A stretch of DNA of 64,000 nucleotides, taken from NCBI GenBank assembly GCA_017447865.1, contig JAFSMO010000024.1, forward strand, positions 1 to 64,000. Direction: 5' to 3'. Origin of the DNA: Thermoguttaceae bacterium (GTDB taxonomy: Bacteria > Planctomycetota > Planctomycetia > Pirellulales > Thermoguttaceae). Below, in pieces: positions 58,516 through 64,000 of this stretch (position 1 is the first letter of the stretch; each line of letters begins with the position of its first letter). Position numbers and translations under genes: made by a program. The notes below the pieces were generated by a model that worked only from the letters and a program-made list of their open reading frames with translations, ran no database searches and was not told the origin of the DNA.

Positions 58516-59868
58516 AGATTCCGTTTCAAATCTTGAAACGACTTTTTCCTGATGTTCATCCCGGGTCACGATCAGTGCGATGTCGCCCGGTTCAAAGCGG
58601 AAATTGGCTCCAGGGACCAGGTTCTTCTGGCCATTTTTCCGGCTGGCGCCCAAGATGATGCACTGCGGCGGCAGCTTCGCATCCTTGATCGGAGCCTGAG
58701 AAATCGGCGAACCGGGCTGGACCTCGATCTCCATGAGCTGGATTTGATCGCTAAAAATGGAATCGCTCGAAACGACTACACCACACTGAAGGAAATTTCC
58801 CACCCGGCGAGCGGTGGCTTCCAGGGGGCTGATCCAGGAATCAATCCCAAGCTTGACCCGAATCACGTCGCCGTAATCCACGCGATTGATTACGGAATAG
58901 GTGCGTTTGGCGCCCATTTCTTTAGCTTCCACGCAGCCGATCAGGTTGTACTCATCGAAGCCCGTGCAGGCGACAAAAACGTCGGCCATTCCGATGTGCT
59001 CCTCTTCCATGTCGGCACGGTTTCGCAGGTCAAGATTAATGACCTCGACCGAGCGGCCAAGCACCTCGGCGAGCATCTGCGCACGATCCCGATCTGTTTC
59101 CAGAAGACGGATCCGATGGCGTGATTTGAGAATTTGCGCCAGGTGCATCCCGGTTTCCCCACCGCCGGCAATCACGATGTTTTTCTTCTGGGGGAGTTCC
59201 CCACCGAGGCTTTTGCAGACTTTCAAAAGGTCTTCGTGGACGCCGAAAATGGCGATCTTGTCGCCCTGTTTCAAAACATCGTCCGCTCGGGGAATAAACG
59301 GAATTTCGTCCCGCCGAATCGCTCCGATCCGGACATTATCAGGAAACTTCAAATCGCGAATCTTGCGCCCCATTCCTCTGGCCCCGGACTCGATGCTGAA
59401 CTCCATAAACTCGAGACTTCCGTAGAGGTAGGACTCCAGATTGAGCGATTCCGTAAAATTATCGATTGCCTGCGCGAGCCGGACGGCCGTAAGGTACTCA
59501 ATACTCAGTACTTTATCGATTTTGAAATGGTCGCAGTAGTTGAAAATCTCCAGATTATCGATCATTCTGGAATAAACTCGTGCAACAGCACGGCGGGCGC
59601 CCATTTCCTTCGCCATACTCGCAGCAACAAGATTCACGGAATCCGAATCGGTGACGGCGAGACAAAGATCCGCGCTCATCACGTCGGCCTGAAACAAAAC
59701 AGAGGCATGCGTGACGTTTCCCTCCAGGACCATAGCGTCGAGCGACTCACTCAACAGAGCGAGCCGGTCCGGGTTTTGGTCCACGAGCGTGACGTCATGC
59801 TGGTTCGAGCTGAGGAGCTTCGCGATGGACGAACCCACGGTTCCGGCTCCGAGAATCAGAATGCGCAT
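58513..59868 (-). CDS. trkA: Trk potassium-uptake regulator TrkA
   Basis: 451 residues, two repeated NAD-binding RCK_N plus RCK_C units. GAGTVGSS (7-14) and IAGGGETG (about 233-240) are nucleotide-binding loops. It binds NADH/ATP and gates the membrane subunit TrkH, which is not in the window. It ends an operon with the small membrane protein and the DUF6677-like gene, nine bases after the small gene's stop. Confidence 0.93.
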   Translation of the reverse strand: MRILILGAGTVGSSIAKLLSSNQHDVTLVDQNPDRLALLSESLDAMVLEGNVTHASVLFQADVMSADLCLAVTDSDSVNLVAASMAKEMGARRAVARVYSRMIDNLEIFNYCDHFKIDKVLSIEYLTAVRLAQAIDNFTESLNLESYLYGSLEFMEFSIESGARGMGRKIRDLKFPDNVRIGAIRRDEIPFIPRADDVLKQGDKIAIFGVHEDLLKVCKSLGGELPQKKNIVIAGGGETGMHLAQILKSRHRIRLLETDRDRAQMLAEVLGRSVEVINLDLRNRADMEEEHIGMADVFVACTGFDEYNLIGCVEAKEMGAKRTYSVINRVDYGDVIRVKLGIDSWISPLEATARRVGNFLQCGVVVSSDSIFSDQIQLMEIEVQPGSPISQAPIKDAKLPPQCIILGASRKNGQKNLVPGANFRFEPGDIALIVTRDEHQEKVVSRFETES

Positions 59869-59877
59869 AGTTTTTTC

Positions 59878-60069
59878 CTAAAAAAGAATCATCATGACGA
59901 CGAACGTCAGAACCATAAAAAAGCCGAGCGTGGCACTCATACGCAGAGCATAGTAAACCAGGTTCTGCGTGTTTTCATTTCGGGAGGCCGCGTAAACGAA
60001 ACTCGTCGCAAAAATCAGGGGGATTGCGTAAAGGCAGTCCAAACAACGTAAAAACGCTAAAGGTTCCAT
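59878..60069 (-). CDS. Small membrane protein
   Basis: 63 residues, MEPLAFLRCLDCLYAIPLIF at the start. The ATG at 60069 is preferred over a TTG at 60081. Two hydrophobic stretches (about 14-28 and 46-62) flank a short NENTQN loop. No good ribosome binding site. Lies between trkA and the DUF6677-like gene in one orientation, so it may belong to the same envelope or transport unit. Function unknown. Confidence 0.55.
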   Translation of the reverse strand: MEPLAFLRCLDCLYAIPLIFATSFVYAASRNENTQNLVYYALRMSATLGFFMVLTFVVMMILF

Positions 60070-60108
60070 AGGAATGGGCAATTCAATTCTGGTTCAGGAT
60101 TCGGGATT

Positions 60109-60741
60109 TCAGATTTCTTCGGCCGCGTCGTCTTTCTGGCGTTTTGCACGGCGTTTCATGCGTTTTTTCTTGAGCTTTTCTTTGCGCCTGCGTTCGGTTT
60201 CTTCCTCATTGACCGGGCCTGAAAGCGCGTCGAAAATGGCGAAAATATTCAGAAGCCCCGCCATCGTGGTCATAAGGGTTCCCAACTCGAAGCGGCGATT
60301 GAGCTTCTTGCGGATATTATCGATCGAATTGTCATTTTCAGAGTACCCGCGCAAGGAGGGCGAGACACGCAGCGGCGGCGCCATCAGGCCGTTCCAGAGC
60401 GGATTTTCACCCGTAGGGTCATGGATGTACTGAATAATGGCGGGGAAAGCCGGAACGCCGACCCACACTTGAGCGAAATAGTAGTACCGCATATCACCGC
60501 CGGCTCCGGGTTTCATCGAAATGTACACACAGCGCGCCAGTCCGCATTTTCCGCTGGCGAGTATGGCCCCGAAAAAGAAAAGACCCAAAATGCAAATGGC
60601 GTAGATCATCGCCTTGGTTTTGCGCCCCTGGTACAAATGGCCCAAACCCGGCACGAGCCACGCGAGCCACACGGCAATATACGGGTCTTTGAGCTGAATC
60701 TCCGACTGAGAGATTTTGGAATCTTTTTCTGTTGCGGTCAT
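60109..60741 (-). CDS. TM2/DUF6677-like membrane protein
   Basis: 210 residues. VWLAWLVPGLGHLYQGRKTKAM (about 24-45) is the characteristic TM2-like start. A second span (AICILGLFFFGAILA) and a third (about 160-178) follow, and the end is a highly basic Lys/Arg tail. Members are widespread in planctomycetes with no known function. First gene of a possible operon with the small membrane protein and trkA. Confidence 0.7.
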   Translation of the reverse strand: MTATEKDSKISQSEIQLKDPYIAVWLAWLVPGLGHLYQGRKTKAMIYAICILGLFFFGAILASGKCGLARCVYISMKPGAGGDMRYYYFAQVWVGVPAFPAIIQYIHDPTGENPLWNGLMAPPLRVSPSLRGYSENDNSIDNIRKKLNRRFELGTLMTTMAGLLNIFAIFDALSGPVNEEETERRRKEKLKKKRMKRRAKRQKDDAAEEI

Positions 60742-61137
60742 GGGATAACTCAGGAATTACTGTGGAATTACTCGCTGCTTGATTCGTTTTAAATATTATA
60801 GGATGATTTTATCCATTGGGTTTCAAGAAGTTTAAACATTTCACATTTTATTATACCCGAGTTGAATAAAAAGAAAAGGACCACCGAAAAATTTTTTACT
60901 CTGTCTCCGAAAACGGCCTGAAACCTCCACGCATTCGGTAATTTGGCAAAAAAAATTAAGATTTTCTGAAAAAGTGAAATAAAAAACCAGAGAAAACCGC
61001 TCACGGGGGGTTGCAATTTTTCTGGTTTTCGCATATAATAGGGAATCCTTTTGCATATAAACTTTTTGGCGGTTTGAGAAACGGAAGTTTTTAACCGTCA
61101 GGGAATACTTGATTTCATTTTACTGGAAATTTACATT
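60742..61137. other. Divergent intergenic region
   Basis: 396 bp between the DUF6677-like and PpiD-like genes. Rightward promoter at 61011-61039. A leftward TATAAT (60800-60795) lies without a well-spaced -35 for the DUF6677 operon. The A/T-rich middle shows no gene. Confidence 0.6.
61011..61039 (+). promoter_or_regulatory. Promoter of the PpiD-like gene
   Basis: TTGCAA (61011-61016) and TATAAT (61034-61039) with a 17-bp spacer. The ATG is about 99 bp further. Confidence 0.75.
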
Positions 61138-63273
61138 ATGTCAACTTTCAGCGTTTTTCGTAGAAACCAGAAATTATGGCTTGCCGTCCTCGGCGTGTTG
61201 ACCATGCTTTCTTTCGTTTTCATCCCGACCCTCGAACAGTGCAGCGGACGTTTTGTTCCGGGGAACCAGGCCTACTTCAAAACCAGGGCGTTCGGCGATC
61301 TGTCCTACAGCCAGTTCCAGCTCGAGCATCAGAAACAAAGTTCCATTTATCAGGTCTTTCAGCCGAATTTCTATGGCCTGAGCAATGAAATGGTCGCTTC
61401 TACCTGGCTCAAAGCCAAGTATGCCGCGAAATTCGGTTTTGTCGTTTCCGACTACGAAATCCGCGAGTTCATCAGCAAGAGTTTCGAGTCTGCGGAAGCC
61501 TACAAGGAAGCGCTGGATCATTTCGGCATGAACTCCGCGACCTTCGAGGAAGGGCTGAAAGAGATCATCCTCGCTCAAAAGTACGAGCAGTACTGCCTCT
61601 CCGGGCTGCTTGCTCCGCGTACCATTGAGCAGCAGTGGGAACTCTTCTGCACGATTTACCGGAACGCTTCGATCAGCGTGATCCCGGTCCGCGCGGAAGA
61701 TTTCCTCACGAAAGTCCCGAATCCGAGAGAAGATCAGATCAAGGTCTTTTTCGAGGCAAACAAAAAACGCCTCCCCAACAAAATGTACGGAACCGTCGGT
61801 TTCAAAACCCCGGCCAAGATGCGCATTAATTACCTGGTTTACAAAAAGCCCGTGATTGAACCAGCTGCAGAAAGCGCCCCGCTTCCTGAAAGCATCAACC
61901 TGGAAGAAGCCGCTCCAGCTCCGGCCGCTGAAGCCGCACCCGCCGAAACCGCACCTGCTGAAGCCGCACCCGCCGAAGCCGCGCCTGCTGAAGCCGCACC
62001 CGCCGAAGCCGCACCCGCCGAAGCCGCACCTGCTGAAGCCGCACCTGCTGAAGCCGCGCCTGCTGAGGCCGCACCTGCCGAAGCTGCACCCGCTGAAGCC
62101 GCACCCGCTGAAGCCGCACCTGCTGAAACCGCACCTGCTGAAGCCACTCCTGCTGAAGCCGCACCTGCCGAAGCTGCACCCGCTGAAGCCGCACCCGCCG
62201 AAGCCGCACCTGCTGAAGCCGCACCTGCTGAAGCCGCACCCGCTGAAGCCGCACCGGCTGAAGAAGCCCCGGCCCAGCCTTCCGCCGACGCTCGTACGCA
62301 GAACCCCTTCCGTTTGGTCGCCGATGAAACGGTAACGACCGAACCGGCCCCGGCCGAAGCCGCCGCTCCGGCTGAAGCCGCCCCGGCCGAAGAAGCCGCT
62401 CCGGAAATTCAACTGGACGATCCGTATGATGCCAAAGCCTTCATGAAGCTGGTCCAGACCGACCTTTCGACCTACAAACAGGCCGCGGCCCGGTACGAGT
62501 TCAGCAACGGCAAAGACATGGAGAAACCGGTCTTTGAGTTCAGCGCGGAAACCAAGGCTTACATGGAAAAATGCGGGATCCAGTTCGTGGAATTGGAACT
62601 GATGGACATGGAAACGCTTGCGGAACAGCCCATCTCGAAGTTGAACGGTTTTGAACGCATGAGCGCGAAAACCTACATGGGAATCGAATGCAGCGACGCC
62701 GCCAATGACTACATCGTCTGGAATGCCGAGTTCATTCCTGAAGAAGAACCCAAGGAATTGACCGAGGAATTCAAACCGGTCGTTGAAAAAGCGTGGAAAC
62801 TCGAAGAAGCCAAGAAGCTGGCTGCGGAAGCCGCTCAAAAGAGTGCGGAAGACTGCACGAAAGCCAACGCGCTGAGCGGAGTCACCGCGCCGGTCGAAAT
62901 CGAAACCTTTGCCCGCTGCAAGATGACGGTCGAAGGCTTCCCGACCCCGGTCGATTTGAGCACTTATACCGAGCTGGATAATGTGGCCGAAGACTTCCGC
63001 ACGGGAGTTTTCCAGATGGTCCCGGGCGAAATCAAAGCGTTCCCGAACCGCAGCCGCACGGTCTTTTATGTGACTCAGCTCAAGGGTTTTGAACCGAACG
63101 ACGAAGAACTGCGCGAAATGTTCACAAACCTGAAATCCAACCCGATGTACATGTACCTGAGCCAGCAGCAGAGCCAGATGGAACTTCAGAACGAAATGCA
63201 GATGTGGCAGAATTCGGTCTTTGAAGACGCAGGCGCTTCTTTCGCGCTTCAGGAACGTGAGGATGAAGAGTAA
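61138..63273 (+). CDS. PpiD/SurA-like membrane-anchored periplasmic protein with Ala-Pro-Ala-Glu-Ala tract
   Basis: 711 residues. A single N-terminal membrane span (about 13-31, LWLAVLGVLTMLSFVFIP) and a SurA-like chaperone region (about 60-200, KFGFVVSDYEIREFISKSF) point to the periplasmic chaperone family. No parvulin active site is recognised, so isomerase activity is doubtful. Residues about 256-380 are a tract of APAEA repeats (15-bp DNA unit), and a shorter one follows near 400. The last part (from PEIQLDDPYDAKAF) is folded and acidic. The tract probably is a spacer through the periplasm. Confidence 0.75.
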   Translation: MSTFSVFRRNQKLWLAVLGVLTMLSFVFIPTLEQCSGRFVPGNQAYFKTRAFGDLSYSQFQLEHQKQSSIYQVFQPNFYGLSNEMVASTWLKAKYAAKFGFVVSDYEIREFISKSFESAEAYKEALDHFGMNSATFEEGLKEIILAQKYEQYCLSGLLAPRTIEQQWELFCTIYRNASISVIPVRAEDFLTKVPNPREDQIKVFFEANKKRLPNKMYGTVGFKTPAKMRINYLVYKKPVIEPAAESAPLPESINLEEAAPAPAAEAAPAETAPAEAAPAEAAPAEAAPAEAAPAEAAPAEAAPAEAAPAEAAPAEAAPAEAAPAEAAPAETAPAEATPAEAAPAEAAPAEAAPAEAAPAEAAPAEAAPAEAAPAEEAPAQPSADARTQNPFRLVADETVTTEPAPAEAAAPAEAAPAEEAAPEIQLDDPYDAKAFMKLVQTDLSTYKQAAARYEFSNGKDMEKPVFEFSAETKAYMEKCGIQFVELELMDMETLAEQPISKLNGFERMSAKTYMGIECSDAANDYIVWNAEFIPEEEPKELTEEFKPVVEKAWKLEEAKKLAAEAAQKSAEDCTKANALSGVTAPVEIETFARCKMTVEGFPTPVDLSTYTELDNVAEDFRTGVFQMVPGEIKAFPNRSRTVFYVTQLKGFEPNDEELREMFTNLKSNPMYMYLSQQQSQMELQNEMQMWQNSVFEDAGASFALQEREDEE
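61903..62275 (+). repeat. 15-bp coding tandem repeat (APAEA)
   Basis: About 24 consecutive copies of GCACCTGCTGAAGCC and close variants, with codon-level variation (GCC/GCG/GCT, CCC/CCT, GCC/GCT) and a few Thr replacing Ala. Because 15 is a multiple of three, gain or loss of units keeps the reading frame. Confidence 0.9.
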
Positions 63274-63311
63274 AACGCCTTTCGGCCGTTGACCTCTGCG
63301 ATAGAATTCGC

Positions 63312-63384
63312 GGTCAGAAGTCAGGGATCAGCAAATTTCGGGAAAACCGAAGAACTGATCCCTGATTTCTGACCGTGGTTTTTT
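63312..63384 (+). terminator. Long-stem terminator after the PpiD-like gene
   Basis: CGGTCAGAAGTCAGGGATCAG pairs with CTGATCCCTGATTTCTGACCG, with one mismatch, around a TTTCGGGAAAACCGAA core, then TTTTTTATTTTT. It abuts the stop codon of the convergent glycosyltransferase gene and could end both. Confidence 0.8.
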
Positions 63385-64000
63385 ATTTTTCGGCCAGAAT
63401 TTTCTCGTAAATGTCGCGGATCTTCTTCATCCGCACGCCGAAACTGTACTGGGCTTTGATCGTGTAGTTCCCGTTTTCACCAAGCAGGCGGCGGTAGTCA
63501 AAATCTTCGATGAGCTTCCCAAGCCGAAGTTTCAGTTCCATTTCATTTTTGATGTCGATCAGAACGCCGTCGTAGCCGTTGGTGATCAGGCGCGGAACGC
63601 CCGCCACGCGCGTCGAGATCACGGGCACTTCGTACGCCATCGCCTCGAGCACGACGTTGGGAAGACCTTCCCGCAGACTGTTCAGGACGAAAATATCCAG
63701 TCCTTGGTAAAAGTCCATGATGTCCTCGCGGAACCCAAGCAGGTGAATGTGTTCCGCGAAACCCGTGGCGTTGATCTGGCGCTGGAGCGAGTCACGGATC
63801 GGTCCGTCGCCGGCGATGAAAACTGAAATCGGGGCGTTTTCTTTCAAAAGCTCTGCCGCGACGCGGATCAGGCCCGCAAAATTCTTTTCGGGGGAAAGCC
63901 GGCCGCACGCCCCGATCACGACGCGATGTACCGGAAAGCCGAGTTTGGTCTTGGCTTCGTCGAGTTTCATCTTGCGGTGGTACTGCATCGTGTCGATCGC
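63383..64000 (-). CDS. Glycosyltransferase (GT4/GT1-type), C-terminal part
   Basis: The C-terminal 205 or so residues of a GT-B glycosyltransferase; the reading frame stays open to the right edge, so it is truncated there. VVIGACGRLSPEKN opens the C-terminal nucleotide-sugar domain, VFIAGDGPIRDSL follows, and LREGLPNVVLEAMAYEVPVI carries the EX7E motif. An ATG at 63988 is internal. Likely acts in exopolysaccharide or LPS synthesis. No partner gene is visible. Confidence 0.85.
   Translation of the reverse strand, partial: AIDTMQYHRKMKLDEAKTKLGFPVHRVVIGACGRLSPEKNFAGLIRVAAELLKENAPISVFIAGDGPIRDSLQRQINATGFAEHIHLLGFREDIMDFYQGLDIFVLNSLREGLPNVVLEAMAYEVPVISTRVAGVPRLITNGYDGVLIDIKNEMELKLRLGKLIEDFDYRRLLGENGNYTIKAQYSFGVRMKKIRDIYEKILAEK

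Noticed and set aside
61174..62838. A 554-codon minus-strand frame opposite the PpiD-like gene
   Set aside because: It is the antisense of the 15-bp APAEA tract (Gly-Cys-Ser-Phe repeats), a product of the tandem repeat and not a gene.

Overview
The window looks like a chromosomal segment of an anaerobic, probably gut- or sediment-associated planctomycete. This is inferred from gene content, not from a marker search. The pointers are a DUF11-repeat secreted protein, a 28-residue AURKAIP1/COX24 (bS22-like) basic protein, a free-standing RNA polymerase alpha-CTD protein, an HTH-receiver protein with reversed domain order, Tat-exported isomerase and phosphoesterase proteins, and LpxD, which implies an outer membrane with lipid A. 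A flavodiiron protein and a rubredoxin-tailed metallo-beta-lactamase-fold protein suggest oxygen detoxification in an anaerobe. A secreted CE7 esterase, a GH36-like glycosidase and a secreted ADP-ribosylglycohydrolase-fold protein suggest growth on complex glycans.

Layout. 1-8539 is read leftwards: DUF11 protein, MBL-rubredoxin, CE7 esterase, an AddA-type helicase-nuclease, and the start of a further gene cut by the edge. 8896-20410 is read rightwards: a double-domain M16 peptidase, a large AT-rich SLOG-plus-membrane protein that looks foreign, lysS, apt, a GH36-like enzyme and lpxD. 20483-26033 is read leftwards: a P-loop ATPase, an arrestin-like protein, a DUF3592 membrane protein, the alpha-CTD protein, a PIG-L deacetylase and a THUMP-like methyltransferase. 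26630-30518 is read rightwards: HTH-receiver regulator, three membrane/coiled-coil proteins in one operon, and YbjN. tRNA-Ser(GGA) and arfB follow on the minus strand, then fprA and an FHA protein (+), a prenyl synthase and a membrane protein (-), the bS22-like protein, uvrA and mnmA (+), and a wHTH-GHKL-STAS-like regulator (-). An ADP-ribosylglycohydrolase-fold protein, a 75-residue protein, a YhcG nuclease and hrpA (+) come next.

50009-56058 is a leftward chaperone cluster in the order groEL, groES, second groEL, dnaJ, grpE. It carries an unusual palindromic repeat in every intergenic gap. The right end holds a Tat-exported sugar epimerase, a phosphoesterase, a DUF6677/small membrane protein/trkA operon, a PpiD/SurA-like protein with a long Ala-Pro-Ala-Glu-Ala tract, and a truncated glycosyltransferase.

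Two things stand out. First, many intergenic gaps carry elements built from 7-bp tandem repeats around small hairpins. Several abut or supply the stop codon of the preceding gene, and the heptad read at the gene end contains a stop triplet, so it stops translation in every frame. Second, the 908-residue SLOG-membrane protein has the hallmarks of a nucleotide-sensing, membrane-acting conflict protein that stands alone between housekeeping genes. Readable vegetative promoters in the window mostly use a 16-bp spacer.
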